From NCBI GenBank assembly GCA_035948415.1, contig DASZJD010000130.1:1-34773 (forward strand): a stretch of DNA of 34,773 bases, in the 5' to 3' direction. The notes under the pieces were generated by a model. It made no database searches, was not told the DNA's origin, and saw nothing but the letters and a program-made list of their open reading frames with translations. This stretch comes from Acidimicrobiia bacterium (GTDB lineage Bacteria > Actinomycetota > Acidimicrobiia > IMCC26256 > PALSA-555). Numbering within the stretch: position 1 is the first letter of the stretch; each line of letters begins with the position of its first letter. The position numbers and the translations under genes were made by a program. Shown piece after piece: positions 8,532-16,924 of the stretch.

Positions 8532-9251
8532 TCACCAGGTCAGGTGCGCCCGCACCGGCCGGTGGTCCGACCCGCAGTCGTCGAGGACGCCGGCGTCGGT
8601 GGCTTCGACCTCGCCGCCGCGCACGAGCACGTGGTCGAGCTGGCTGTGCGGCCACCGGGCCGGCCACGTCCGTCCGGTGACGGTCCGCCGCCACCCGGGC
8701 CCGAGGAGCGCCACGACCGGCGGTCCCCAGAAGTTGCAGTCGCCGGCGACCACCGTCGGCACGCCGGCCGGCGGCAGGAGCCCGGCGAGGCGACGCAGCT
8801 GCAGCACCGGCCCGTGCGGCAGCCGGGAGGTGAGGTGCACGCCCACGACCCGCAGCGGCGCGGCGCCGCCGTCGAGCTCGACCTGCGGCAGCCGCCGCGC
8901 CGGGGCGGGGTCGCCGCGCGTCGGTCCGACCGGCAGGTCCGGCAGCGGACGCGCTGCGACCCGGGTGAGGACCGCGGTGCCGGCGGTGCCCTCCCCGCGG
9001 GGGTCGTGGTGGGGCCAGCGGCTGTGCCGCGTGGCCCGGCCGGTGGCGGTGTGGTGGACGGCGAACCCGTGCTTGGCCGCGAACTCGTCGACCGCGCCCG
9101 GCCCGCCGTCGGGTCGCCAGACCTCCTGGATCACCATGACGTCCGCCGCCAGGGCCGCAAGCACGGCCGGCAGGTCGTACGGAACGACGCGGCCGCGCTG
9201 CGCGTAGAGGCCGTAGTGCGTGTTGAAGCTGACGAGGCTGATCGCCGCCAT
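8532..9251 (-). CDS. Endonuclease/exonuclease/phosphatase (EEP) family protein
   Basis: A 239-residue metal-dependent phosphodiesterase or phosphomonoesterase fold. The family's ordered motifs are intact: N10 in SFNTHYG, the metal ligand E43 in VIQEVW, D171/N173 in GDCNFW, D206/H207 in QLDHVL, and D229/H230 in GSDHRPV. There is no signal peptide. Substrates of this family range from DNA to phospholipids and inositol phosphates, and nothing here picks one. It starts 14 bp after the histidine kinase stop on the same strand and could be the last gene of that operon. The ATG at 9251 begins directly before the first strand; a GTG 12 nt further upstream is an alternative. Confidence 0.85.
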   Translation of the reverse strand: MAAISLVSFNTHYGLYAQRGRVVPYDLPAVLAALAADVMVIQEVWRPDGGPGAVDEFAAKHGFAVHHTATGRATRHSRWPHHDPRGEGTAGTAVLTRVAARPLPDLPVGPTRGDPAPARRLPQVELDGGAAPLRVVGVHLTSRLPHGPVLQLRRLAGLLPPAGVPTVVAGDCNFWGPPVVALLGPGWRRTVTGRTWPARWPHSQLDHVLVRGGEVEATDAGVLDDCGSDHRPVRAHLTW

Positions 9252-9264
9252 GGCGGCGCTCACC

Positions 9265-10593
9265 CTACGAGGGGGGCTCCGGCTGCTCGCCGTCACCGGG
9301 GAGGCGGACGACGAAGCGGGCCCCGCCGATGGGGGCGTCGTCGATCGTGACGGAGCCGCCGTGCCGCTCGGCGATCGACCGGACCATGGCCAGGCCGAGG
9401 CCGGCGCCGCCCCCGGCGCGGCCGCGCCCCTCGTCGAGGCGGGTGAACCGGTCGAAGACCCGCTCCCGGTCGGCGACCGGGACGCCGGGGCCGTCGTCGT
9501 CGACGACGAGCCACACCGACCCCTCGCCGGTCGCCACCGACGCCGCCACCCGGCTGCGGGCGTGGCTGCACGCGTTGTCGAGCAGGTTGCGCACGAGGCG
9601 GAGCAGCTGGCGGGGGTCGCCGGTGACCCGCCCGGCCGAGACCCGCGACGTGTCGATCGGCACCGGCCGCACCCGGCCGGCCTCCTCGAGCACGAGGTCG
9701 TCGACGTCGACGTCGGTCGGCGCCGGCGCGGCCTCCTCGACGCGAGCGAGCTCGAGCAGCTCGCCGACCGCGGCCTCGAGACGGTCGTCCTCGTCGAGCA
9801 CCCGGCGAGCCACCTGGGGCCAGTCGGCCCCGCCGCCCCGGCGGAGGGCCACCTCGAGCTGGGCTCGGATCGCCGCCACCGGGCTGCGGAGCTCGTGCGA
9901 GGCGTCGGAGACGAACTGCCGCTGGCGCATCGACGACTCCTCGAGGCGGTCCAGCATGGCGTTCATCGTGTGGGCCAGGCGGCCGACCTCGTCGCCGGTG
10001 TCGGGCTCCGGGACCCGTCGGTGGATGGTGCTGCCGGTGATCGCGGCGGCCTCGGCCCGGATCGACTCGACCGGGCGGAGGGCCCGCCCGGCCAGGTGCC
10101 AGGCCAGCAGCGCGGTCGCGGCGACGAGCGCCGGGACGCCGATGAGCAGCGCGTCGGTCACGCTGTGGACGGTGCGGTCCACCTCCCCCAGCGAGCGTCG
10201 GGCGATGAGCGTGACCTGGCCCTGCTGGGTGGCGACCCGCTCCTGGGCCCGCACCGACTGGCGCGTCGGCAGCGGCGACGCCGCGCGCAGCCCGGGCAGG
10301 GTGAAGAGCTGGCCGTCGGGGCTCTCGAGGATGATGTCCGGCGGGCCGCCGGCGCCCGGGTCGCTCGGGAAGTTCAGCTGGTCGGGCGCCCGTCCCGCCT
10401 GCAGCTGGCGGGCGATCATCGCCAGCTGGTCGCGGTTCGTGCGCTGGATCTCGCTCACGATGTTCGCGTGCACCGATCGCACGAGGCCGTAGGACGCCGC
10501 CGCCAGGCCGACGGCGACGAGGCCGGCGGCGGCGAGGGTGATCCGCACCCGCACCGACCCGAACCACCGGCGGACCAGGTCGCGGGGGTGCAT
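9265..10593 (-). CDS. Two-component sensor histidine kinase (HAMP, HisKA, HATPase_c)
   Basis: A 442-residue membrane kinase. Transmembrane helices at about 16-40 and 146-168 bracket an extracellular sensor region of roughly 100 residues. A HAMP linker follows (ALRPVESIRAEAAAI onward), then the phospho-acceptor His233 in SDASHELRSPVAAIRAQLE. The ATP-binding domain shows the N box (NLLDNACSHA, 336-345), G1 box DDGPG (366-370) and G2 box GAGLGLAMVRS (about 396-406). The start is 1 nt after the stop of the response-regulator gene, so the pair is co-transcribed. The sensor domain has no cysteines or obvious ligand motif, so the stimulus cannot be predicted. Confidence 0.95.
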   Translation of the reverse strand: MHPRDLVRRWFGSVRVRITLAAAGLVAVGLAAASYGLVRSVHANIVSEIQRTNRDQLAMIARQLQAGRAPDQLNFPSDPGAGGPPDIILESPDGQLFTLPGLRAASPLPTRQSVRAQERVATQQGQVTLIARRSLGEVDRTVHSVTDALLIGVPALVAATALLAWHLAGRALRPVESIRAEAAAITGSTIHRRVPEPDTGDEVGRLAHTMNAMLDRLEESSMRQRQFVSDASHELRSPVAAIRAQLEVALRRGGGADWPQVARRVLDEDDRLEAAVGELLELARVEEAAPAPTDVDVDDLVLEEAGRVRPVPIDTSRVSAGRVTGDPRQLLRLVRNLLDNACSHARSRVAASVATGEGSVWLVVDDDGPGVPVADRERVFDRFTRLDEGRGRAGGGAGLGLAMVRSIAERHGGSVTIDDAPIGGARFVVRLPGDGEQPEPPS

Positions 10594-10594
10594 G

Positions 10595-11269
10595 TCAGCT
10601 GGCGGCGGCGAGGTGGTAGCCGGCGCCGCGCACGGTGCGGATCAGGCTCGAGCCGAAGGGCTGGTCGATCTTGCGCCGGAGGTAGCCGACGTACACCTCG
10701 ACGACGTTCGGGTCGCCGGCGAAGTCGATGCCCCACACGTGGTCGAGGATCTCCGACTTCGACGCCACGGTCTCGCCGCGGCGCATCAGGAACTCGAGGA
10801 CGGCGAACTCGCGGGTCGTCAGCCGGATCTCGGCGCCGTCCCGGGTGAGCCGCCGAGCGCCGGGGTCCAGGCGCAGCGGCCCGAGCTCGAGGATGGCCGG
10901 CCGCGGCGGCGCACCGCGCCGGAACAGGGCCCGCAGCCGCGCCAGCAGCACCACGAACGAGAACGGCTTCGAGAGGAAGTCGTCGGCGCCGGTGTCGAGC
11001 GCCTCGGCCTCGTCCCACTCGCCGTCCTTCGCGGTCAGGATCAGGATCGGCGTCCAGATCTCCTCGTCGCGGAGGGTCTTGCAGACCCGGTAGCCGTTCA
11101 TGCCCGGGAGCAGCACGTCGAGGACGATCGCGTCGTACGAGCCCTCGCGGGCGCGCCAGAGGCCGTCGAGGCCGTCGTGGACGGCGTCCACGTCGAACCC
11201 CTCGGCGACGAGGCCCTCGGTGATGGCGTCGGCGAGGTGCACCTCGTCCTCGACGATCAGCACCCGCAT
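10595..11269 (-). CDS. OmpR/PhoB-family response regulator
   Basis: Receiver domain plus winged helix. With the start at 11269 (MRVLIVEDEVHLADA) the protein has 224 residues: acidic pocket E7/D8, phospho-acceptor D51 in VLDVLLPG, T79 and K101 (FLSKPFS), and a C-terminal DNA-binding domain from about 120, with LTTREFAVLEFLMRR and the wing IRTVRGAGYHL. An in-frame ATG three codons upstream (11278) is also possible. I prefer 11269 because CACAAT lies 7 nt before it, the spacing seen at other leaderless genes here, and because the receiver then begins directly with its first strand. It is the cognate partner of the kinase whose gene follows at once. Confidence 0.95.
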   Translation of the reverse strand: MRVLIVEDEVHLADAITEGLVAEGFDVDAVHDGLDGLWRAREGSYDAIVLDVLLPGMNGYRVCKTLRDEEIWTPILILTAKDGEWDEAEALDTGADDFLSKPFSFVVLLARLRALFRRGAPPRPAILELGPLRLDPGARRLTRDGAEIRLTTREFAVLEFLMRRGETVASKSEILDHVWGIDFAGDPNVVEVYVGYLRRKIDQPFGSSLIRTVRGAGYHLAAAS

Positions 11270-11276
11270 GTCGCGC

Positions 11277-11282
11277 ATTGTG
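11277..11282 (-). promoter_or_regulatory. -10 element CACAAT, leaderless promoter of the response regulator
   Basis: On the minus strand CACAAT ends 7 nt before the preferred ATG at 11269. It overlaps the alternative ATG at 11278, so only the shorter protein could be made from a transcript starting here. Confidence 0.4.
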
Positions 11283-11324
11283 CCCGGTGACCCCGGTCCC
11301 GGCGCCGGCAGGCTGAGAGCGCGC

Positions 11325-11690
11325 TCAGGATGGCGGGCCGATGAGCTCCCAGAGGTTGCCGGCGGGGTCGGTCGCGAACACGTGTCGGCCGCCGTCGAAG
11401 GTGAGGCCCGAGCCCGGGTGCTGCCCGTCGCCCGCGACCCGTGCGAGCACCTCGTCGAGGGCGTCGCCGAGGTCGATGGCGGTGTGCGCCCGCGCCGACG
11501 GATGGTGCTCGGCGTCGACGGTGAGGTGCACCTGGGTCCCGTCGTCGGCCTCGAACCAGTGCAGGGTGCCGAAGCCCGACGCGTCCGGGCCCGGCTCGAC
11601 CGGGCGGTAGCCGAGGACGTCGACGAGCCAGCGGGTCTCGGCGGGGACGCCGTCCTCGGGGACGCAGAGGTTGACGTGGTCGAGTCGCAC
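11325..11690 (-). CDS. VOC-superfamily (glyoxalase/bleomycin-resistance-like) protein
   Basis: A 121-residue protein with the paired beta-alpha-beta-beta-beta units of the vicinal-oxygen-chelate fold: it opens VRLDHVNLCVPED (ligand-type His5) and closes with VFATDPAGNLWELIGPPS, where the Glu of NLWELIG is the usual last metal ligand. Family members include glyoxalases, dioxygenases and antibiotic-binding proteins; this one cannot be assigned. It differs clearly from the two ArsI-like VOC proteins elsewhere in the window: it lacks their vicinal cysteines. The GTG start follows a TAGGCT hexamer by 8 nt. It lies upstream of the two-component genes on the same strand but is probably separately transcribed. 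Confidence 0.82.
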   Translation of the reverse strand: MRLDHVNLCVPEDGVPAETRWLVDVLGYRPVEPGPDASGFGTLHWFEADDGTQVHLTVDAEHHPSARAHTAIDLGDALDEVLARVAGDGQHPGSGLTFDGGRHVFATDPAGNLWELIGPPS

Positions 11691-11698
11691 CGCGCGCG

Positions 11699-11704
11699 AG
11701 CCTA
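11699..11704 (-). promoter_or_regulatory. -10 element TAGGCT, leaderless promoter of the VOC gene
   Basis: TAGGCT on the minus strand ends 8 nt before the GTG at 11690. Read on the plus strand the overlapping GAGCCT (11698-11703) ends 6 nt before the ATG of the divergent HhH-GPD gene, so one site may serve both directions. Confidence 0.4.
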
Positions 11705-11709
11705 CCCAG

Positions 11710-12288
11710 ATGGCGGTTCCCGAGATCCCGGTGACCGGCGACCTGGTCGCCGACCAGCTGCTGGCGGAGAACCCGTTGGCGCTCGTCCTCGGCATGCTGC
11801 TCGACCAGCAGGTGCCGATGGAGTGGGCGTTCAAGGGCCCGTCGACGCTCCGCGACCGGCTCGGCGGGCTCGACGCCCGCGCCATCGCCGCGATGCCGCC
11901 CGACGACCTCGAGGCGGTGTTCCGGGCCAAGCCGGCGCTGCACCGCTACCCGGGCTCGATGGCCAAGCGCACCCACGCCTTGTGCCGGTTCGTCGTCGAC
12001 GAGTACGGCGGCGACGTCGGCGCCATCTGGCGTGACGCGCCGAGCGGCGCCGAGCTGCTCGCCCGCGTGCGCGCGCTACCGGGCTACGGCGACGAGAAGT
12101 CGAAAATCTTCGTCGCGCTGCTCGCCAAGCGCCTCGGCGTGCGCCCCGAGGGCTGGGAGGCCGCGGCGGCGCCCTTCTCGGACGCCACGCCGCGCTCGGT
12201 GGCCGACATCGACTCGCCCGAGACCCTGGCCCGGGTCCGCGACTGGAAGCGGTCCCAGAAGGCCCGTGGCCGGGGGAAGGCCGAGTGA
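11710..12288 (+). CDS. HhH-GPD family base-excision-repair-like protein
   Basis: A 192-residue protein of an actinobacterial HhH-GPD group. Visible are the N-terminal helical segment PLALVLGMLLDQQVPMEWAF (22-41) and a helix-hairpin-helix at about 123-138 (LPGYGDEKSKIFVALL). I recall related sequences being annotated as uncharacterised HhH-GPD base excision repair proteins. The usual hairpin is followed by a catalytic Lys or Asp in glycosylases; here K130 and K132 are near the right place, but activity has not been inferred from a structure. It likely acts on DNA in the cytoplasm. The ATG at 11710 is 19 bp from the divergent VOC start, so the promoters must overlap. An ATG further upstream would run through the VOC gene and is rejected. 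Confidence 0.82.
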   Translation: MAVPEIPVTGDLVADQLLAENPLALVLGMLLDQQVPMEWAFKGPSTLRDRLGGLDARAIAAMPPDDLEAVFRAKPALHRYPGSMAKRTHALCRFVVDEYGGDVGAIWRDAPSGAELLARVRALPGYGDEKSKIFVALLAKRLGVRPEGWEAAAAPFSDATPRSVADIDSPETLARVRDWKRSQKARGRGKAE

Positions 12289-12293
12289 TCAGG

Positions 12294-12299
12294 TAAGAT
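12294..12299 (+). promoter_or_regulatory. -10 element TAAGAT of the DEAD-box helicase transcript
   Basis: TAAGAT follows the HhH-GPD stop by 5 nt and is one of the few AT-rich hexamers nearby. Transcription from it would begin near 12306 and give a leader of about 139 nt before the ATG at 12445. Confidence 0.4.
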
Positions 12300-12305
12300 G
12301 GATCT

Positions 12306-12444
12306 CTGACGGGCACCGCCGGTGCTCGTCGGGTCTTCCTCGTTCTCTCCGGAACGGTCCGGGTCGTGCCATCGAGGACGACCCCGCCGCCATCACCTCG
12401 CGGCGTCCCGAACCGAACCGTTGAGCAAAGCGAGCACCTTCCCC
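12306..12444 (+). promoter_or_regulatory. Long structured 5' leader of the DEAD-box helicase mRNA
   Basis: The inferred leader contains a hairpin at 12311-12327 (GCACC/GGTGC with three-base loop, extended by a G-T and a G-C pair) and a second at 12349-12362 (CCGGA/TCCGG, four-base loop). No strong Shine-Dalgarno sequence precedes the ATG. Long leaders are typical of cold-shock and RNA-helicase mRNAs whose translation responds to RNA folding; that role is inference here. Confidence 0.3.
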
Positions 12445-13623
<1,179 letters not shown>

Positions 13624-13657
13624 CCGAATCGGGCCCGGCCGGCGGACCCCGCCGTGC

Positions 13658-13663
13658 GAGGAT
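13658..13663 (+). promoter_or_regulatory. -10-like GAGGAT, leaderless promoter of the aminotransferase gene
   Basis: GAGGAT ends 6 nt before the GTG start at 13670, matching the spacing at other leaderless genes in the window, although it lacks the initial T of the TAnnnT form. Confidence 0.35.
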
Positions 13664-13669
13664 GGGGTC

Positions 13670-14860
13670 GTGGCCCGCATCTCGCGCAAGATCGGCGCGA
13701 TCACCGAATCCGCCACCCTGGCCGTCGACGCCAAGGCCAAGGCGCTGCGCGCGGCGGGCGAGCCCGTCATCGGCTTCGGCGCCGGCGAGCCCGACTTCCC
13801 GACGCCGCCCCACATCGTCGACGCCGCCGTCGCCGCCTGCGCCGACCCCCGCAACCACCACTACACGCCGACGGCCGGCTTGCCCGAGCTGCGGGCCGCC
13901 GTCGCGGCCAAGACCGCCCGCGACTCCGGCCTGGTCGTCGAGCCCAGCCAGGTGCTGGTCACGAACGGCACCAAGCAGGCGGTCGCGGAGGCGTTCCAGG
14001 TCCTGCTCGACCCCGGCGACGAGGTGCTGCTGCCGGCTCCCTACTGGACGACCTACCCCGAGGCCATCGCGCTCGCGGACGGCACCCCAGTCCCGCTCCC
14101 GACCACCGAGACAACCGGCTTCCGCGTGTCCGTGGACGCGCTCGAGGCGGCCCTGACGCCGCGGACGAAGGCGCTGCTGTTCGTCTCGCCGAGCAACCCC
14201 ACCGGCGTCGTCTACCCGCGCCACGAGGTCGCCGCGATCGGACGCTGGGCCGTCGAGCGCGGCCTGTGGGTGGTGACGGACGAGATCTACGAGCACCTGA
14301 CCTTCGGGGAGCACCGGTTCTCGTCGATGCCGGAGGTCGTGCCCGAGCTCGTCGACCGCTGCATCGTGCTGAACGGCGTGGCGAAGACCTACGCCATGAC
14401 CGGCTGGCGGGTCGGCTGGATGCTCGCGCCGCCGGACGTGGTGGCGGCGGCGACGAACCTGCAGTCGCACACGACCTCGAACGTCGCCAACGTGTCCCAG
14501 CGGGCCGCCCTCGCCGCCGTGTCCGGCGACCTGGCGGCGACGACGGCGATGCGCGACGCGTTCGAGCGGCGCGGCCGCACCATGTACGAGCTGCTGTCGG
14601 CCATCCCCGGTGTCCGCTGCCTGCCGCCGGAGGGCGCCTTCTACTGCTTCCCGTCGTTCGTCGAGCAGCTCGGACGGGAGATCGGCGGCCGCACCCCGAC
14701 GACGAGCCTCGAGCTGTGCGAGCTGGCCCTCGACGAGGCGCGGGTCGCGCTCGTGCCGGGGGAGGCGTTCGGAGCGCCGGGCTACGCCCGGATGTCGTTC
14801 GCGCTCGCCGACGAGGAGCTCGTCGAGGGCGTGGAGCGCCTCACGAAGCTGCTGCGCTGA
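13670..14860 (+). CDS. Pyridoxal-phosphate aminotransferase, aspartate aminotransferase type
   Basis: A 396-residue fold-type I aminotransferase of the prokaryotic aspartate aminotransferase subgroup. Signatures: [10 protein letters not shown] (37-46), [11 protein letters not shown] (65-75), SNPTGVVY (175-182, with Asn176), DEIYEHLTF (204-212) and the PLP lysine K239 in [16 protein letters not shown]. It likely exchanges the amino group between aspartate and 2-oxoglutarate; closely related enzymes also act on other amino acids, so the exact substrate is inferred. The GTG start gives [17 protein letters not shown], the usual opening for this group, and follows GAGGAT by 6 nt. The 3' end overlaps the convergent SRPBCC gene by 20 bp. 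Confidence 0.93.
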   Translation: MARISRKIGAITESATLAVDAKAKALRAAGEPVIGFGAGEPDFPTPPHIVDAAVAACADPRNHHYTPTAGLPELRAAVAAKTARDSGLVVEPSQVLVTNGTKQAVAEAFQVLLDPGDEVLLPAPYWTTYPEAIALADGTPVPLPTTETTGFRVSVDALEAALTPRTKALLFVSPSNPTGVVYPRHEVAAIGRWAVERGLWVVTDEIYEHLTFGEHRFSSMPEVVPELVDRCIVLNGVAKTYAMTGWRVGWMLAPPDVVAAATNLQSHTTSNVANVSQRAALAAVSGDLAATTAMRDAFERRGRTMYELLSAIPGVRCLPPEGAFYCFPSFVEQLGREIGGRTPTTSLELCELALDEARVALVPGEAFGAPGYARMSFALADEELVEGVERLTKLLR

Positions 14861-15311
14861 CCGTCGACGCGCCGTCGCGCACGAGCCGCTCGAGGTCCCG
14901 CAGCTCTCGGCGCATGCTGGCGCGGAGGTAGGCGACGATGCCGAGGCGCAGCGGCCGGAAGTACCACGGGAGCCGGTACTGCTCGTAGTGCACGACGACG
15001 CAGGCGTCGTCGTCCACGGCCTCCACCGTGAACCCGCCCTCGATCGTCGAGCCCCTCCGGGGCCGCGGGGCGTTCCGGCTGTGGAAGCCGGAGGGGTGCA
15101 GCTCGTAGAAGAACTCGCCCCGCCACGGCACCCCGGCGAAGTGCCCGCGCACGGTGTAGGAGCCCGCGGTCGATGACGTCTTCGTCACCGTGACGGCGTC
15201 GGCCTTCACCTCGGTCCGCTCGATGTTCTGGATGTCCCAGACCGCGGCCCGGGCGCGCGCCGGCGGCACCGCCATCGTCCGCCGGCTGACGACCGTGACC
15301 CGGCTCGGCAT
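14841..15311 (-). CDS. SRPBCC/START-like protein downstream of arsR
   Basis: A 156-residue protein with features of the SRPBCC (polyketide cyclase/START) fold: an N-terminal strand-helix unit ([21 protein letters not shown]), a row of beta strands ([20 protein letters not shown], then [12 protein letters not shown] and [13 protein letters not shown]) and a long C-terminal helix. Such proteins bind hydrophobic ligands in a cavity or act as cyclases; the ligand is unknown. It starts 23 bp after the arsR stop on the same strand and is probably in its operon, which would make it arsenic-responsive; I know of no established role for such a protein in arsenic resistance. Its 3' end overlaps the aminotransferase gene by 20 bp. 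Confidence 0.75.
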   Translation of the reverse strand: MPSRVTVVSRRTMAVPPARARAAVWDIQNIERTEVKADAVTVTKTSSTAGSYTVRGHFAGVPWRGEFFYELHPSGFHSRNAPRPRRGSTIEGGFTVEAVDDDACVVVHYEQYRLPWYFRPLRLGIVAYLRASMRRELRDLERLVRDGASTVSAAAS

Positions 15312-15334
15312 CGCGCCTCCGACCGGTGAGCGGC

Positions 15335-15676
15335 TCAGTGCGGGCCCAGGGCCCGCCGCAGGGCCTCGAGGCGCCCGGGCACGATCGACCACCAGACCCA
15401 CCGGCCCTGCTTCTCGCCGGTGATGAGGCCGGCGTCGGCGAGGATCCGGGTGTGGTGGCTCACCGTGGGCTGGCTCTTGCCGAGCGGCTGGAGCAGGTCG
15501 CAGGCGCAGATCTCGCCGGCGTCGGCGATGAGGCTCAGGAGCCGCAGCCGCACCGGGTCGGCGAGGGCGGCGAAGGCGCGGGCGAGGTCGCCGGCCTGGG
15601 CCTCGTCGAGCGGGGCCGCGAGCAGCGACGCGCAGCAGTCGCGGGACCCGAGGGTGGCGGCGGCCTTCGGCGCCAT
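15335..15676 (-). CDS. arsR: ArsR-family arsenic-responsive repressor
   Basis: A 113-residue ArsR/SmtB winged-helix protein. The core reads LARAFAALADPVRLRLLSLI, then GEICACDLLQPLGKSQPTVSHHTRILADAGLI, then EKQGRWVWWSI. Cys57 and Cys59 lie at the start of the DNA-binding helix as in classic arsenite sensors, and a vicinal pair Cys14-Cys15 offers further As(III) ligands. Binding arsenite should release it from the promoter between it and arsI. The ATG is preferred over a GTG four codons upstream because GGAGG sits just before it. The SRPBCC gene follows in the same operon; arsI, the aquaporin and arsC are divergent. Confidence 0.95.
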   Translation of the reverse strand: MAPKAAATLGSRDCCASLLAAPLDEAQAGDLARAFAALADPVRLRLLSLIADAGEICACDLLQPLGKSQPTVSHHTRILADAGLITGEKQGRWVWWSIVPGRLEALRRALGPH

Positions 15677-15706
15677 TAAGCCTCCCACCGTGATCGAACC
15701 CTGTGA

Positions 15707-15735
15707 TTGACAGCTATCGATGCATTCGCGATACT
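15707..15735 (+). promoter_or_regulatory. Promoter of the arsI-aquaporin-arsC operon (TTGACA - 17 nt - GATACT)
   Basis: A perfect -35 TTGACA (15707-15712), a 17-nt spacer and GATACT (15730-15735) make this the best sigma-70-type promoter in the window. It stands out as an AT-richer patch in very GC-rich DNA. Start of transcription would be near 15742, giving a normal leader with GCAGGAG before the arsI ATG. Confidence 0.75.
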
Positions 15736-15746
15736 CGATACATCGA
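15716..15746. promoter_or_regulatory. Putative ArsR operator palindromes
   Basis: Two inverted repeats overlap the promoter spacer and start site: ATCG-N9-CGAT at 15716-15732, and TCGAT-AC-ATCGA at 15735-15746. ArsR-type repressors bind such dyads. They lie just where bound protein would block the divergent ars transcripts. Confidence 0.5.
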
Positions 15747-15776
15747 CGAACGGCAATCTAGCAGGAGCCCGACCCC

Positions 15777-16220
15777 ATGTCTCGCCTACAGCTCGCCCTG
15801 AACGTCGACGACCTCGACGCCGCCGTCGAGTTCTACCGCCGGCTCTTCGCCACCGAGCCGACGAAGGTGCGGCCCGGCTACGCGAACTTCGCCGTCGCCG
15901 ACCCGCCCCTGAAGCTCGTGCTCTTCGAGGGTCGAGGCGAGGCCGGGACGCTGAACCACCTCGGGGTCGAGGTCGACACGACCGACGAGGTCGCCGACGC
16001 CGAGCGGCGCCTCCGGGGCGAGGGCCTGGCCACCGCCGTGGAGGACGACGTCGCCTGCTGCTACGCCCGCCAGGACAAGGTCTGGGTCGACGACCCCGCG
16101 GGGGCGCCGTGGGAGATCTACACCGTGCTGGCGGACGTCGAGATGGCGCCGGGCCAGCTCCGGACCGCCGACCCCGCGTCGCCGGTCGCGGCGTGCGCCG
16201 ACGACACTGCGTGCTGCTGA
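15777..16220 (+). CDS. arsI: ArsI/CadI-family dioxygenase-like protein (methylarsenite C-As lyase)
   Basis: A 147-residue VOC-fold protein of the ArsI/CadI group. ArsI is an iron-dependent dioxygenase that breaks the carbon-arsenic bond of methylarsenite. The family metal ligands are present: Gln5 (RLQLALNV), His61 (LNHLGVEV) and Glu113 (WEIYTVL). The vicinal Cys94-Cys95 (ACCYARQDKVWVDDP) that hold trivalent arsenic are intact, and the C-terminus ends in another Cys-Cys (DTACC). It is first in the operon with the aquaporin and arsC, directly behind the ars promoter; GCAGGAG precedes the ATG. CadI proteins are close relatives linked to cadmium, but the arsR/arsC setting favours arsenic. Confidence 0.9.
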   Translation: MSRLQLALNVDDLDAAVEFYRRLFATEPTKVRPGYANFAVADPPLKLVLFEGRGEAGTLNHLGVEVDTTDEVADAERRLRGEGLATAVEDDVACCYARQDKVWVDDPAGAPWEIYTVLADVEMAPGQLRTADPASPVAACADDTACC

Positions 16221-16924
16221 CCGCCCGGCGGCTGCTGGCCGAGTTCCTCGGCACCGCCTTCCTCGTCATCGCCGTCGTCGGCTCGGGCATCGCGGCGGCC
16301 CGCCTCAGTCGAGGCGACGCGGGCCTCGAGCTGCTCGAGAACGCCGCCGCCACGGCGGCGGCGCTGGTGGCGATCATCCTCGCCCTCGGCCCGGTGTCGG
16401 GCGCGCACCTGAACCCCGTGGTCACGCTCGTCGACCGCGTCTTCGGCGGGCTCGGGACCGGTGAGGCCGCCGGGTACTGGGCCGCGCAGGTCACGGGTGG
16501 CGTGGCGGGCACGGTGCTCGCGAACCTGATGTTCAGCCTGCCCGCGGTCGAGCTCTCCCGCCACGCGCGCACCGGCGGCGGCGTCTGGCTCGCCGAGGCG
16601 GTGGCGACGTTCGGGCTCGTCCTCGTGATCTTCGGCGTGGCCCGCTCGGGCCGCGCCGGGCTGGCCCCTTTCGCCGTCGGCGCCTACATCGGCGGGGCGT
16701 ACTTCTTCACCGCCTCGACGAGCTTCGCGAACCCGGCGGTGACGATCGCCCGCATGCTCTCGGACACCTTCACGGGCATCTCGCCCGCGTCGGTGCCCGG
16801 GTTCGTGGGCTTCCAGCTGATCGGTGGCGTCGCCGCGGTGGCGGCCATCCGCGTGCTCTACCCCGACGCCGCCGGGGCCGCGCCGCGCGTGGTGCTGCCG
16901 CACCCGACCGAGGAGGCCGCGTGA
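16211..16924 (+). CDS. AqpS-like aquaporin family channel in the ars operon
   Basis: A 237-residue, six-helix MIP-family channel. The two pore half-helices carry NPV (68-70, HLNPVVT) and NPA (174-176, SFANPAVTIAR), with the selectivity-filter Arg at 181. The altered first NPA box and the ars context resemble AqpS of Sinorhizobium meliloti, shown to let arsenite out by diffusion after ArsC reduces arsenate. The GTG start overlaps the arsI end by 10 nt and the stop overlaps the arsC start by 1 nt, so all three are translationally linked. No ArsB or Acr3 pump is present in the window, which makes this the only visible exit for arsenite. Confidence 0.9.
   Translation: MLLTARRLLAEFLGTAFLVIAVVGSGIAAARLSRGDAGLELLENAAATAAALVAIILALGPVSGAHLNPVVTLVDRVFGGLGTGEAAGYWAAQVTGGVAGTVLANLMFSLPAVELSRHARTGGGVWLAEAVATFGLVLVIFGVARSGRAGLAPFAVGAYIGGAYFFTASTSFANPAVTIARMLSDTFTGISPASVPGFVGFQLIGGVAAVAAIRVLYPDAAGAAPRVVLPHPTEEAA

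Noticed and set aside
11313-11328. Inverted repeat CTGAG-N6-CTCAG at the end of the VOC gene, possible terminator
   Set aside because: Stem is only 5 bp, overlaps the stop codon, and no T-run follows. Too weak to call.
12421-12444. TTG start adding eight residues to the DEAD-box helicase
   Set aside because: In frame, but no ribosome site supports it and the ATG gives a standard start just before the Q-motif region.
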